Source: Welwitschia mirabilis (lineage: Eukaryota; Gnetophyta; Gnetopsida; Welwitschiales). Taken from it: a stretch of 64,000 nucleotides of DNA. This document shows, one piece after another, positions 36,000 through 47,989 of the stretch. The notes under the pieces were generated by a model that saw only the letters and a program-made list of their open reading frames with translations, made no database searches and was not told the origin of the DNA. Position 1 is the stretch's first letter. Each line of letters starts with the position of its first letter. The stretch is taken from contig JBOZIK010000001.1 in NCBI GenBank assembly GCA_051453625.1, positions 256,175,149-256,239,148 of the forward strand. Direction: 5' to 3'. Position numbers and translations under genes: made by a program.

Positions 36000-37860
36000 T
36001 TCAACTTCAACCAAGATTGGTACTTATTTTTAAAAAAATTTATTTATTAAAATATATTAGAAAATAAATGCAGAAAACAATAATCAAGTAATTTATATTT
36101 ATATACCTATTTATCAATGTATTTCCAAACTTGAGTATCCTAAGTTGTAGGAAATTAAATAAGGTTTTGAAAACATCTCGCATTATTTAAAAAATCAAAG
36201 TATTTTGAAAGTTATGGTCATTTTAACGTAGCATGGTAGGACTGTAATTTTAGAAAATTTGACAGTTTTTAGCCTTAAATGATAATGTTAGAAATGATAC
36301 TTTTATAATTCCAAGATAGTTTAAGTTAGATTTTGAGGGACCTATTATGTGTCTAGTTTCTAGAAAACTAGTATAATTTAATTTTTTCTTTATAATTAAT
36401 TAATTATTAATTTTTAACTATGATGTCTTCCTAGATCCTAAAAATGTTACAATTCATGTTTAAAATTATAGAAAAATTATTACACAAAATTTTATAGGGA
36501 ATTTGAGTATATAAAATATGTTTCTATTATTATATTTAAGTTAAATTACCTATAAGTGGTATTTAATTGTAGAAATATCTCTTTTACCCTTTTTCTTTAG
36601 CCTACTTAAATGTGCACACCTGTAACAGTTTTTACTTTAGTAGTTTAAGTGACATAAGTAGTCTCTAGCTTATCACTTATTTTTATTGACTTATAATGTA
36701 GCCATATGAAATTTTGAATAAATACTTATATCTTAACAATTATGCTTGAGCTATACTTTCTTTTATTTATCTTTTTTACACCACTTCATGAAGATTATCA
36801 TATGAGCATAAAAGAATGTTTCTAGGATTGGCATAGATCCAGGTATGTTTTAGTTTCTTTTAATATATTATTTTATATTTTTACTATTATTAAAAGAAAA
36901 AAAGAACATTTCTTCTATTTAGAAAGAAAGAAAAGAAAAGAATATTTCCTTCATCTAGATTTTTATTATTATAATCTTGAAAAAAGAAATGTTCTTGTAT
37001 GCTTGCTTTCTTTTTATGGTTGTTTCTATAAAATGAATGGGATGATGATTAGAATTATTATAACTACATAAATAATTCATTAAATATCCACATTAATTAG
37101 AATTATTTACATGCTTTTGTATGGTGTATTCATCAAATAGGACTAAATCAAAATAATTCTAATAATATTCATCCCCACACTTGGATTTCATCATCAAGGT
37201 GGGTTGCATTGCATTTTTTTCTTATAATACCCTTCTAGAAGTGGATTTGATCACTACTCTCCTAGGTACCCATGTATGAACTTACTTCAACTTAATATCT
37301 TGAGCCCTTGATATCGATGGATCATGTTTCACCACCTAGAGATGCTTCAAGGAAGTGAGGGTCATTTGTAAGCATGCATCCACCTCAACTACCATCTGTT
37401 ACCTATATTGGGGTTATATCGAGGTGAAGTGAAAGCATATGAAGTTAAGCCCAACTATGTTTGTATAGTTTAAAACTTGAAGTAGAACTAACTTGCTTGG
37501 AGTTACAAATAATTATTAAATTGGCTGGGTATTATCCTTAAAATTTATTCATATATGTTGACAATAAGTTTACATCTCCTCAACTATTTATAAGATATAT
37601 TTTATGCAACAAAAAACAAGGAAGAAATGGAGGACATAAACTTTTGACATCGCTATTGCTTATAAATCAAAATAAATCAAGAATTAATTATAGGTAAACA
37701 TATGATATTAATATGATTGTCTTTCTTAGAATACAGAAATTCTAGTTAAGGAGTAGGTAGAATTTGGTCCTAGATTCTGTTGTATCTATTAAGTAAAAAT
37801 ATGAAAGAAGATAGGAGAAAAACATAGTGCTTAATAAGGGTAAGATAAAAGACAGTGTCA
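36000..37860 (-). repeat. LTR block 'Y' (minus), copy 1
   Basis: The part from about 36180 to 37860 recurs in inverted orientation at 62382-64000. On the minus strand it starts TGACACTGTC, aligned to TGTGACATCC at 62382. It is non-coding. Left end and internal region are not visible; it may be a solo or truncated LTR. The TAATA at 37861-37865 may be a target duplication. Confidence 0.7.
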
Positions 37861-37865
37861 TAATA

Positions 37866-38480
37866 GATTTACATTCATTAGATTTTATGAATAATGTAGC
37901 ATTCAAACCTTAATAAATACATAATCTAAATCTAGTAGAACTAAATAATTTACATGCTTAGTGTAATAAGCTCTTAACTTTTTTAAATCTTGTATAGATA
38001 CTTGAGCAATCTATACACCTTAGGTTATTTTTATTTTATTTCAAATCCCTTTAGTTGCATGATGTATATTTATTATTTTAAATCTTCATGGATAAAGGAA
38101 GTCTTTATTTCTAAATGATAAAGCTTTCATTCTCTTTGTGCTACTAAGGCAATCATTATTTTAATGATATTACATTTGGCTGTTGGTGTAAAGACCTCAT
38201 TGTAATCAAGTCCTTTATTCTATCATAGTCTTATAGCAACAATCTAAGAATTATATCGCTTAAAGGTCTTGTTTGCATTAGATTTATTACAGAAAACCCA
38301 TTTTTTAAGTAATGTTATGAACTTTAATGAAAGGTCTACCAACTCCTAAGTGCCATTGTGAACAAGAGTGCTATATCTGTCTTACATTATTTTTATTTAA
38401 TGATAATCTTAAATAACAATCTTAAATGATATTGATTCATCATCAAAGATCAAGTGAAGCTCACGTCATCATCATCATAA
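37866..38480 (-). pseudogene. Copia2 RT N-terminal part
   Basis: The minus strand reads 'KWVFCNKSNANKTFKRYNS' near 38250-38305 and 'GLDYNEVFTPTAKCNIIKM' and 'MIVALVAQRE' near 38110-38210. These correspond to the copia RT opening (KWVFKxKxNxDGxVxRYKARLVAKG, DYxEVFAPVAR). This part is separated from the rest of RT at 34.2 kb by about 3.6 kb of inserted LTR material. Stops and small shifts occur throughout. Confidence 0.82.
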
Positions 38481-38574
38481 GGTGTATGTGAGCCATGTAT
38501 AGTTTTAGTTTTACCCTTTTCATTATTAGAAACATCTTAAAGAGTAAAATTAACCAAGTACTTCAATGTTGTTT

Positions 38575-38934
38575 CTAGGTAGTGTTAGCTTCTTTAAATG
38601 AAGAATTTTCTAAATTTCTATTAGCATCATGGTTAATAATGGCAAAAGCATCAAATTGCCTAATTCCTGTAGTTTGCAAAGTGAACAAACCAATAGAAGA
38701 AATTGAAGCATTACTAGTGGCCATATCTCCTCCCTCAACCAAAGGACATTGAACATATAATATAGTTTTTGGGGTAGAAAAAGGATGAAGCTTCAAAGAA
38801 TTAGACTCAAAATTATTGTTTGAAATCTTTGGGAAGATAATGTCATGAGTAATAATGATCTTATAATGCTCTAAGGATATACTTGATAACCCTTTTCGTT
38901 GGTTAGATACCCCATAAGGATGCAATGTAAGCAT
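38575..38934 (-). pseudogene. Copia2 integrase C-terminal linker (119-codon open frame)
   Basis: The open minus frame starts with 'LHPYGVSNQRKGLSS' and continues to 'IITHDIIFPK'. This corresponds to the copia segment GYSxxxKGYRxYxPxxxxxxxSRDVxFxE that lies between the integrase core and RT. The remainder is the poorly conserved linker. It is the longest uninterrupted piece of Copia2. Confidence 0.68.
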
Positions 38935-39229
38935 GTGCTATAAATTTATCATGATGTTTGCTTAGGATATAGACATAGGACTTTTAATCAAATATACAAA
39001 AAATGGTGTAACTTTAGCTTATATCCATACCACTTTTTATTTGGAGATACTCATTTTTTAGTATATTAATCAATATAATTATTGAGATGTACTATTGTGT
39101 TCACTACTTTACCCTAAAGGAAGTCTTGCAATCATTGAAATACATCCTAAAATAAACAATTTTCATGATGTTGCAATTAAATCACTTAGTAATGTAATTT
39201 TATTGGGGTATCTCTAAGTAGGTATTCAA

Positions 39230-39910
39230 ATGTCAAATTTCTTTAGAAGTGAGAAAGTCCTTGAATTTAACAAATGTGTACTTATCATCATTATCAGACT
39301 AAAAACTTTTAATCTTACAACTGGCTTGCTTTTCACTTTAGTTTTAAGCATCTTAAAAATTTTCAAATTTGGTGATTTAGATTTAATAAAGTATGCTCAA
39401 TCCATTTAGGAATAGTCATCAGTAGAAAACATAAATTAACAAAATCCATGGAGAGTGAAAACTAGCATATGTCCATGTAGATCATTATGAATAAGTAAAA
39501 GATTTCAATTGGCATGTCACTTACTTTGTGAAAATAGCTGGCTAGTTGCTTTAATCATAATACATGCTTTACATTGAGGAAACTTCCATGGAATGGATGG
39601 AAGAAGCTTGTGGTCATTCCCATGTTTTGCATTCATTACACAAGGAGTAGTATGTCCTAGTAGAGCATGCCATAGTAGTAAGGAAAAAACCTCATCTTGT
39701 AAAACTATGCAACTGATCTCTCATATTTTAAGATAACCATGAAGACAAGTGAGTTTTCCATCTATGTAACCTTTCATAACTAGTTGATGATTACTATTAT
39801 AAGTATTCCTTGACCACTTCATCATAGAAATAGAGTGATCTTCTTGCAATAGAGTTGAAAGTAATAGAAGATACCACCTTAAAGAAGGAACATATAAAAC
39901 ATGTGACATG
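39230..39910 (-). pseudogene. Copia2 protease linker, GAG-pre-integrase and integrase start
   Basis: From right to left the minus strand reads 'HVLYVPSLRWYLLLLSTLL' (39.85-39.9 kb; family VLYVPGLxxNLLSVSQL), 'LWHALLGHTTPC' (about 39660), 'CKACIMIKATSQLF' (about 39560, the zinc-binding C-x-x-C region) and 'FMFSTDDYS' with 'YFIKSKS' (about 39390-39450, family FxDDYSR...VYFLKxKS). The first aspartate region is recognisable as 'IHNDLHG'. Stops are scattered. Confidence 0.78.
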
Positions 39911-41111
39911 GCTTATGGAGATAGTAATGTCAAGTTAAGAGTAACCAAACCATATCCTTCTATAAGAATTAATATTATATCTACTAAATAAATATGACTT
40001 AATGCTTTAATGAATTCATCAAAATAATCATATCAATAAGTCATGTAATGGATTCACCCATGTCAAGAATCCATGTCTTGTCATAAGATATGTACTTAAT
40101 CATACCAAAAAAGTCAAAGTTTTCAAAAACTTCATTAGATGCAAAATTTTTAGCATCATTAAAGGAATCAAATTCTTCAGTTTCTGCATTTTCCTTAGGT
40201 ATAGGCTTTATCTTATTCCAAGAAATCCTATAGATATCAGTGGTATGACCTTATCTACTACATCATGAGCATTGATACTTCTTTTTATTAAGAGTGATAA
40301 TATTCTGATTATGCTTCTTATTTTATTAAGTCTAATTTAAATTCTTTTGCTATTTTTATGGATCCTTACCATTATCATTATGTATTTTCTTTTGAAAATG
40401 AGATTTTCTGATAGACTATTAATTTTAATGAGGAGAACCATAAGAATAAGAAACTTTGAATGCAATATCATAGAAAGAATACCTCATGAAGTTAAACTTA
40501 TCTTTGGCAGAAATAAGATCCTTAAGTATCAAGGATCATATTATTCAATTTCTTTCTACATGTAGCAATATAATATAACTATGCGAAGAGAAGTCTTTTA
40601 AATAATAGCAGATGAAGTTACTTTGTAAGTCAATCTATGCTACCTTTTCCTTAATGTTTTGCAACTACACAATTAATTATCCCATGTTGCCCTTCTCATA
40701 ATGCAAATTTTTTATGTGAGTTATGAGATTAAGAAGCTCTAGATCATTCTCTGAGTAAAATGTATCCTGCAAGGTACATAAGTTGGTTTAGCTTCTCTTG
40801 GTCTAATCAACTAACTTTTTATGTTGATAGTTGATAGATTTCTACCTAATATCTATTAATTTGTTGTCAATGTCTTGTTAAGAAACTTCTTTAGCTTGAT
40901 CCTATAGAGATTTATGCTCATGTATCAAAAAATCTTCTCATAACCATAAATCTGTGTGGTTGACATAAAATTCTCATGCCAAACCTCCCATGATCGATCA
41001 TCTTAAATAGTGGCTTTGATGTTAACCGTGGTCATAGTGGTAAGTAGAAGTGTGAATGACTCTAATAATTGCTCAAACTTACCCTTTGAAGATGATGATG
41101 AAGATGACATG
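39911..41111 (-). pseudogene. Copia2 gag and protease region remnant
   Basis: The start is placed at the ATG whose first base is 41111 on the minus strand, giving 'MSSSSSSSKGKFEQLLESF', followed by 'RSWEVWHENFMSTTQIYGYE', which fits a copia gag N-terminus (family: NYxxWxxxMxxxLxxxxLW). Beyond that the frame is lost. Assignment rests on position between a possible primer region and the integrase block. Confidence 0.5.
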
Positions 41112-41331
41112 ATAAAAAGAGGATGAAACTCAAAAAAGGGTTAACAAGCTATGAGGTAAAGTCTAGAATTAAAGGGATATTTCTTACATTCATAACTAAA
41201 AGTTATCTATCTATCACATAAAAGAATCTTATCAAACCCCAAAAAGAATAAAGAAAAAGAGATGCTATAGTTAAAAGAAAAGGGATCTTGATCTTACTCA
41301 TAATTACAAGTGATCTATCCAAGTCACAATG
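41112..41331 (-). other. Copia2 leader and residual 5' LTR
   Basis: Non-coding. Minus-strand text TTACCTCATAGCTTGTTAAC near 41138-41157 may be a decayed TGGTATCAGAGCTTG primer site. The remainder up to 41331 would be the end of the Copia2 5' LTR, cut off by Gypsy3. Confidence 0.35.
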
Positions 41332-43091
41332 TGATAATGTGTAAAAATTAACATTTAGATAATGTATTTTAGGCTAATTTAGCTTAAGGAAGACATTGGA
41401 TTAATCATGTTAATCACAAAATTATGTTTTTTATTAATTTTAATGTCAATTATAAAGCTATGCAATTTCTTATGGTAAATTCAAATACTTAACAGGATAA
41501 CAGAGCATGATGCAAAAAGATGAAGGCAAATCTACAAAAACACTAGGGGCATAGGTGTCCTTGTATGGTCATACTAATCATTTCTAAGGAAGTGTTTTCA
41601 AACTCACTTGTTGAATTCATGATGGAGTTAAATTTGAATTATACCTGTGGGCCTTATTATCTACTACATTATAGTCAGTCATGATCTTTAGTGACATATG
41701 GTAGTGATGCTGGAACCTCATGGCAATGAGATGACAGACATGTAGGAGTGATATGACAATGAAGTGGTAATGACTTGTAATCATAACTTGTGAATGTAAT
41801 ATCATCACACATGGAGATNNNNNNNNNNNNNNNNNNNNNNNNNNNNNNNNNNNNNNNNNNNNNNNNNNNNNNNNNNNNNNNNNNNNNNNNNNNNNNNNNN
41901 NNNNNNNNNNNNNNNNNNNNNNNNNNNNNNNNNNNNNNNNNNNNNNNNNNNNNNNNNNNNNNNNNNNNNNNNNNNNNNNNNNNNNNNNNNNNNNNNNNNN
42001 NNNNNNNNNNNNNNNNNNNNNNNNNNNNNNNNNNNNNNNNNNNNNNNNNNNNNNNNNNNNNNNNNNNNNNNNNNNNNNNNNNNNNNNNNNNNNNNNNNNN
42101 NNNNNNNNNNNNNNNNNNNNNNNNNNNNNNNNNNNNNNNNNNNNNNNNNNNNNNNNNNNNNNNNNNNNNNNNNNNNNNNNNNNNNNNNNNNNNNNNNNNN
42201 NNNNNNNNNNNNNNNNNNNNNNNNNNNNNNNNNNNNNNNNNNNNNNNNNNNNNNNNNNNNNNNNNNNNNNNNNNNNNNNNNNNNNNNNNNNNNNNNNNNN
42301 NNNNNNNNNNNNNNNNNNNNNNNNNNNNNNNNNNNNNNNNNNNNNNNNNNNNNNNNNNNNNNNNNNNNNNNNNNNNNNNNNNNNNNNNNNNNNNNNNNNN
42401 NNNNNNNNNNNNNNNNNNNNNNNNNNNNNNNNNNNNNNNNNNNNNNNNNNNNNNNNNNNNNNNNNNNNNNNNNNNNNNNNNNNNNNNNNNNNNNNNNNNN
42501 NNNNNNNNNNNNNNNNNNNNNNNNNNNNNNNNNNNNNNNNNNNNNNNNNNNNNNNNNNNNNNNNNNNNNNNNNNNNNNNNNNNNNNNNNNNNNNNNNNNN
42601 NNNNNNNNNNNNNNNNNNNNACTATTATGATGAATTTCCACCTAATGCTACATGATAAAGATTTTACCTAAAGCTAAAGGATAAGGAATCTTAAGCTAAC
42701 ACTATAGGATGGGATCTTCTTTACCTCACCTCCTACTATAGGACAAAGAACTTTAACTATCCTAACCCTAAGTCCCTCTATAAAAAGTACCAGGGCCTTT
42801 TACCATATTCATTCATTTATGTTTGGCAAGAGCTCTAATACTTTAAAGTAGATTCTTTCTTGCCATGTCATGCTCAGCTTCCTTTGAAAGCAAGATAGCC
42901 TCAAGGATAGCCTGATGAATTTATACTAGATGTAGTTCTTTCTCAAATGTAAGGCATTTCCTTGTTATTAATAAAATTGTAGTTTCATTTTTTATTTTAA
43001 GTTTAAATTTATTTTATACTTTTAATACTTAATTAAAGCTACTTCCATGTTGAGAACTTATTTATTTTTTGAGTAAGTCATTATGCTAATG
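41332..43091 (+). repeat. 5' LTR of Gypsy3, part 1
   Basis: Contains TATAAAAA at 42779 in the LTR promoter position. Bases 43089-43091 (ATG) are the left target duplication of the CACTA element. Excluding N, both parts sum to about 1390 bases, similar to the 1349-base Gypsy1 LTR. Confidence 0.78.
41819..42620. other. Assembly gap (802 N) in Gypsy3 LTR
   Basis: Sister LTR lengths predict little or no missing sequence here, so the gap is over-sized or hides an insertion. Confidence 0.9.
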
Positions 43092-43124
43092 CACTACTAA
43101 AGAAAGAGGCTTTTAGGATGTTTA
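43092..43124 (+). repeat. CACTA left terminal inverted repeat
   Basis: Begins CACTACTA directly after the ATG target duplication and continues to GGATGTTTA. It pairs with the right end at 60614-60645. Confidence 0.87.
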
Positions 43125-44400
43125 TTGTATAAACTCCTTAAATGCCTTTAAAAAGTGCATTAAAAATACACTTTTTAGCCCATTTTTAATAAAAATTCCC
43201 TAATAATAATTTCAAAACCTTTATGGGGAGTTTATCATGGTATTTGTCATAATAAATACCCTTATTAGTGGTTAATAGGATGTTTGTAAATTAATGTGAT
43301 TATTGTAATAAATGAAATGCTATTAATAGAGAGCAATTAGGGCATTTTTTAAATAAATGCCCTTATTAATAACTAAATAAGGGGCTTATATATAAATTAC
43401 CTTATGGACATTACTAATTTAATGGCCCTAAAAAAACTCAAAAATGGTAGTATTGATTATTATCTTCTAATCGTGAATAAGATTTGGCGAAGTGAGACAC
43501 AAATGGAAGACTCAAAGATGACGCTTGTAAGAATGCAAGAAGATCTACTATCAAAACAACGGGTTTTTATGATTGTGATCATGAAAATGTGGTTCATATA
43601 TTATTTGAAGGGTAGGGAGCAGAGATACCCATCCTGACCCCTCTTGATCACCATAGAAGCAGTTTCTTTTTAAGATTATGTTTCTTGGGTATCCAAGAAA
43701 CTTATCTAAAGGCTCCTTGTTAGTTGGTAAAAAGACTTCAAAAAAAAAGAACCGAACCAAGTCTTTAACTAAATTGTTCAAAAAAAAAAAATAATAGAGA
43801 TATTCAAGTCGCATTCTGAGCTAGCATGGATCTAGAGTAAGAACACACTCTGAGCATGATTTGAGTGGGTGTGTGTTATGATGCATGACAAAGAAATGTA
43901 GTAGAGATCAGGAGAACAAGAGGGAAATGCAGTAAAGATTAAAAGAATAGGAGGGAAATGCAGTGGAGGTGTGAGAGTGCAAGAGGAAGACACAACAATA
44001 AACATAGCTGGAGCATGAGAAGGAAATAACATGATTGTGACTAATATTACATGCAGACTGGCTACTCTTGATATGCTTGTTTTTTTAGTGGAAATGTATC
44101 CATTAAGCTTTTCTTTTAATACTTTCAGGTAGGTGCATGCAATAGAATTTTAAAAAACTCAGGACAAAAGACCAAATTTGATCTTCATAATATGGAAGAA
44201 TAAAAGTAATTAGAAAAAGGTGGCTTGGTAAAAGTCTAATAGGAGCTTTATACAAAAGGAAAAACTAACATTGCATGTGGCAAAGAAATGAAAATGCATT
44301 TTTACAGTAGAAATCATTGATGCACATATATATGGCTGAGCATGTTTAAAGCACATGCAACCCTTGCATGCAACGAATCCCTTTAAGTGATGTAAAGTAA
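43125..44400. other. CACTA left subterminal region
   Basis: 43125-43400 is non-coding and carries recurring words (ccttaaatgcc, aaataccctta, aaatgcccttatta) suited to subterminal transposase binding. A 36-bp imperfect direct repeat around 'aggagggaaatgcagt' occurs near 43918 and 43951. Short open frames here have no family signature. Confidence 0.5.
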
Positions 44401-44469
44401 ATAACATGTCTTCTTCCAACATCACAATGCGGTAAGAACCAGTAAATTCTTTAGGTAATTTCAAAGATA

Positions 44470-45140
44470 CCAATTCTTGTAATGAGATTGATCCTTTTAC
44501 TATAGAATTTGATTTTCCTGAAGGTATCTATGATAAAACAGTGAATACCTCTAAAAAACTATATGCTCTTGGTGTTTTTACTGGCACAACCTCTTCAGTT
44601 AGAGATTTTTAGGATTGGGTTAAAAAATAATGGGTTTTAAAAAACATTTGTATCAAACTTGTTTCAAACATTACTAGAGGATTTTTTTTTAATTTGCATT
44701 TGAAACTAAGAAAATGATAGACTAGGCTAAACAATAATTTATTTGAAATGTCTATGGCTCTTATCCTATCCTTAAATCATGGGTGGAGAATTTTGATCCA
44801 AAAAAAAAAAAAAAAAAAAAGGCTAAAGCAATATTCCAACTTGGGTCAAATTTCTAGAACTTCCATCACATTTTGTTGCTCATGTTGATATTTTGGCATC
44901 ATAATCAGCATAAGTCATTTCAATGAAATCTTATGTTAGTGTCTGAACCCATTCATCCAGAAGGTATTGTGTTATTTTGAATTTGCTTAAGCCTCTCCTA
45001 AAAAAACTCAAATTTAAAGTTAAAGGAAATGAATATGTACAAAAAGTAGTCTATTAAACCCTACCTAAAAGATGCTATTATTATAAAGAACCCAACTATA
45101 TTTAGGCCTGATGCCCTAAACTCTTAGCCAAACTAGAAGA
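44470..45140 (+). pseudogene. LINE ORF1 remnant (RNA-binding and zinc-knuckle protein)
   Basis: Broken + frames give 'PTWVKFLELPSHFVAHVDIL' near 44839-44898 (family: DUF4283-type, AxWVRxPGLPxxxW), then 'PLLKKLKFKVKGNEYVQKVV' near 44992-45050 and 'LPKRCYYYKEPNY' near 45062-45100. The last block is the CCHC knuckle position (family: LPxRCxxCxxxGHxxxxC), with the second cysteine changed to tyrosine. The protein would coat LINE RNA. A run of 22 A at 44799-44820 interrupts the frame. Confidence 0.62.
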
Positions 45141-45616
45141 GGAGAAATTATTAGTAGAAAAAGTCGTGAACAAGCTTAAGAAAAAAGGTCTTGAATCATA
45201 TTTCAAACCAAATCAATAGAAAGCATTCCTGACTTAGAGATCATAATAAACTCGAGAAGTATGGTTCCTCTTCACAGGAAGCTAAAGTATTTCAACATAA
45301 TTCAAATGATGCTTTGTCTCAGTAAGTAAACGAATTATAGAATATTACACCAAAAGTTTTAAACCAAAATGCAGATGAAATAAGAATCCCTCTTCTTAGG
45401 CAACTTCTAGTCATACAATGGGTCAAAAAACTTATTCTTTTGTTCCTTAAAAAAAATAACCTTTTCAGATGTTAGAGGAAAATTAGGATTAATAAGAACT
45501 AGTCATGCTAACAGTATTTCATTGTAAAGAACAGGTAGACCTATTGTGAACAACTTTGAGTCAGTTAAATATTTTAAATGGTTAGAGGTAGAGGATGCTC
45601 CATCAAGTCTTTTAAT

Positions 45617-46110
45617 ATGAATTGCATCTCTTGGAATGTGAGGGATCTCTCAGACCCCATCGGAAAAAGAATAGTCCATGAACACATTTTAGCTAATAAT
45701 TTTAATGTTATCTTTCTACAAGAAGTCAAAATCCAAGGTTTTCCTTGAAATCTTTTATTGCAATCTTTTTGTTGATGGGTGATACATTACTACTAACCAT
45801 AAAAATTATGAAGGGGGAGTTGCTCTCATCTTTTATAAAAATTGAACTGACCATGTGATAGATTCTAGTAGAGATCACATTGGAAGTTGTGTTTGGGATT
45901 GAATCAATCATCTAAATTATATCTTTTGTTTTATTTGTATTTATGCTCCTTGTTAAAGCTAGGAACAAATTATTTTGTGAAATTAGCTTACTTAAAATTT
46001 ATTAGAGGCTATATAGATCATAGTTGGAGATTTTAACATGGTTGAAAATTATTATAATAAAAAAGGAGGTAGAGCTAAGGAATTAGATTTTTTTAGAATT
46101 ATTAGCCTGG
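45617..46110 (+). pseudogene. LINE ORF2 endonuclease domain remnant
   Basis: Starts at the ATG of 'MNCISWNVRDLSDPIGKRIV' and continues to 'FNVIFLQEVKIQGF', the opening of an exonuclease-endonuclease-phosphatase fold with N and E of the catalytic set visible (family: SWNVRGL..., FLQETK). Later pieces 'EGGVALIFYKN' and 'CFICIYAPC' follow, then 'IIVGDFNMVEN' near 46020-46050 (family: GDFN). The enzyme nicks target DNA for target-primed reverse transcription. At least six stops are present. Confidence 0.82.
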
Positions 46111-46949
46111 ATTTACGTTAAAAACAAGTTTAATCTTCAGGATGGAAACCAAAATTATAAGAAATCCAGTAATCTAGAATGGTTTACTTAGAATAATGCT
46201 TGAATAGATAATGACTATATATCTTCCTGCCTTGGTTGAGCCTATTTATCTCACAATAATTTAGTTCAATTTTATTCAAAGAAAGGATTACTAGTCAAAG
46301 CATATTATTCTCAGGTATTATCTAATCAATTCTCAATTTCATGATGTATTCAAAGTCGCATTAATTTAGCTTTTCCTTGAGACCTTTTTATGTTTAATAC
46401 TTTCTTTTTACATAATGATTCCCTGAGTAATCTCATTCTTTTCTTTTAGAATTTATCTTTGAGGCTTGTTTACAATACTAGGTGGATTAACTAGTAGAAT
46501 GATGCCTCCACTAGAATTTAATGCTTAGCAAAACACTTTGGGAAGCTCTTAGCTTGAAATAATCAGAATTACAAAAAGGAACTCATTTATTAAATACAAA
46601 CTTTTTAGTCCAAAGTTGATGTGGGAAATGGTACAAACTTTGACTTTTCTCTTTTACTCTCAGTTAAAGACAGATTACGCCAAATTAAATACCATGAGGC
46701 TTGTGGACATCACCTTCGAGCTCGCCTTTCTTAGCTTCATGTGGGTGATCAGGCTTCCCTAGAATTTTTTCATTTTTTAATGGGTAACTCTTCCTCTTAC
46801 CAAATAAACACCATTTTCTCAGCTAATGGTTTATGTGACACTCAATAAGGTATCCTCTTAGCATTTTACTCTTACTATTCTAGCATCTCTAAGAAAGGAT
46901 CGATTTGTATGGAAAATTTGAATATCTGACTCAATGCAACTCCCTCTTT

Positions 46950-47900
46950 TAATAGATATATCTTTGGAGAAGACATTCATTTATCAAAGAATGAGCTTAC
47001 TATTACTTTGCATTAGTTAAAGAACGAAAAAAATCTAGGTTTAGATGGTTTTCTCATGGAATTCTTTAAACATTTTTGAATATATATAAGTGATGATGCT
47101 TACCAAGTTTAGTTAGAAGCTCTTAAAAATGGTTCCTGGGGGGAAAATATGAATGTAGACTTATTAAACTTATTCGTAAATCTAGTGATGCTTCCCTATT
47201 TAATAATTGGAGACCTATTGCTTTGCTAAATGCTCTTTATAAAATTATTGCAAAAGCTATAGCTAATAGGATAAAGAATTTTCTCTCTAATCTTATAAGA
47301 AAAGAGTAAATAGGTCTTCTGAAAAACATATATATTTTAGACAATGTTATTATAGCTATAGAAAGTATGAGTTGGGATTCTACTTCTTCTAAAAAAGATC
47401 TCTTGCTAAAACTAGATTTTTCAAAAGCTTATGATAGACTAGATTGGACCTATCTCTTATCCCTTATCAAGCATCATCATCTTGGAAATGTTTTTGAAGA
47501 TTATATTATAATGCTTCTTTTAGATGCAAGCTCTTTTATTTGTATCAATGGTCAATTCTCTCCTCATATCAAGTTGGGTAAGTCTATTAGATAGGGATGT
47601 CTTTTGGCACCTTATCTTTTTTATTATTACAACAGATTTGTTAGGATCCATGCTCAATGATAAAAAGCATACTTCCATTCCTAAAGGAATCTTACTTCCA
47701 GATAGTTTTCAAGTCCTTCATAGCCAATTTTCTGAAGATACTTTCTTACTTCTAGAAGAGAGCGAACAAAATTTTTAAGCTGCCTTAGATGTGGTCTCTA
47801 GTTATTATAAGACGTCTGATTCCAAAATTAATATGGACAAAACTCAAGCTATTAGAAGTAGTTTTTGCCTCAACCTATGTGTTGTAATAATTTTCCTTTA
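46950..47900 (+). pseudogene. LINE ORF2 reverse transcriptase domain remnant
   Basis: Recovered blocks in order: 'NLGLDGFLMEFFKHF' near 47032-47078, 'NNWRPIALLNALYKIIAKA' near 47202-47258, 'LLLKLDFSKAYDRLDW' near 47400-47450, 'SFICINGQFSPHIKLG' near 47532-47580, then 'GCLLAPYLF' after a stop, and 'SQFSEDTFLLLEESEQNF' near 47724-47778. The catalytic FADD box reads F-S-E-D, so one alanine and one aspartate are altered. The first acidic residue (LDFSKAYD) is intact. Open stretches are up to 75 codons. Confidence 0.87.
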
Positions 47901-47989
47901 AATAGCTTACTCATATGGATAAGTTTTCTCTTCTGAGGATTCCACTAGCTCTTTAAGACACTCCTTTGACAAAATGTGGTTGATAATAT

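Larger units (their letters stand above)
33240..41331 (-). mobile_element. Second copia element 'Copia2', interrupted and lacking clear LTRs
   Basis: From right to left on the minus strand the order is gag (to about 41111), protease linker, pre-integrase and integrase (about 39.2-39.9 kb), integrase C-terminal linker (38.6-38.9 kb), RT start (37.9-38.3 kb), then, after a foreign insertion, RT end and RNase H (33.3-34.2 kb). Its wording differs from Copia1, so it is another copia lineage. The right end is cut by the LTR of Gypsy3 at 41332. All domains carry stops. Confidence 0.82.

Noticed and set aside
43404-44473. Short frames at the left end of the CACTA as a possible transposase
   Set aside because: None shows TNP2/TNPD motifs, and lengths are under 90 codons with low-complexity content.
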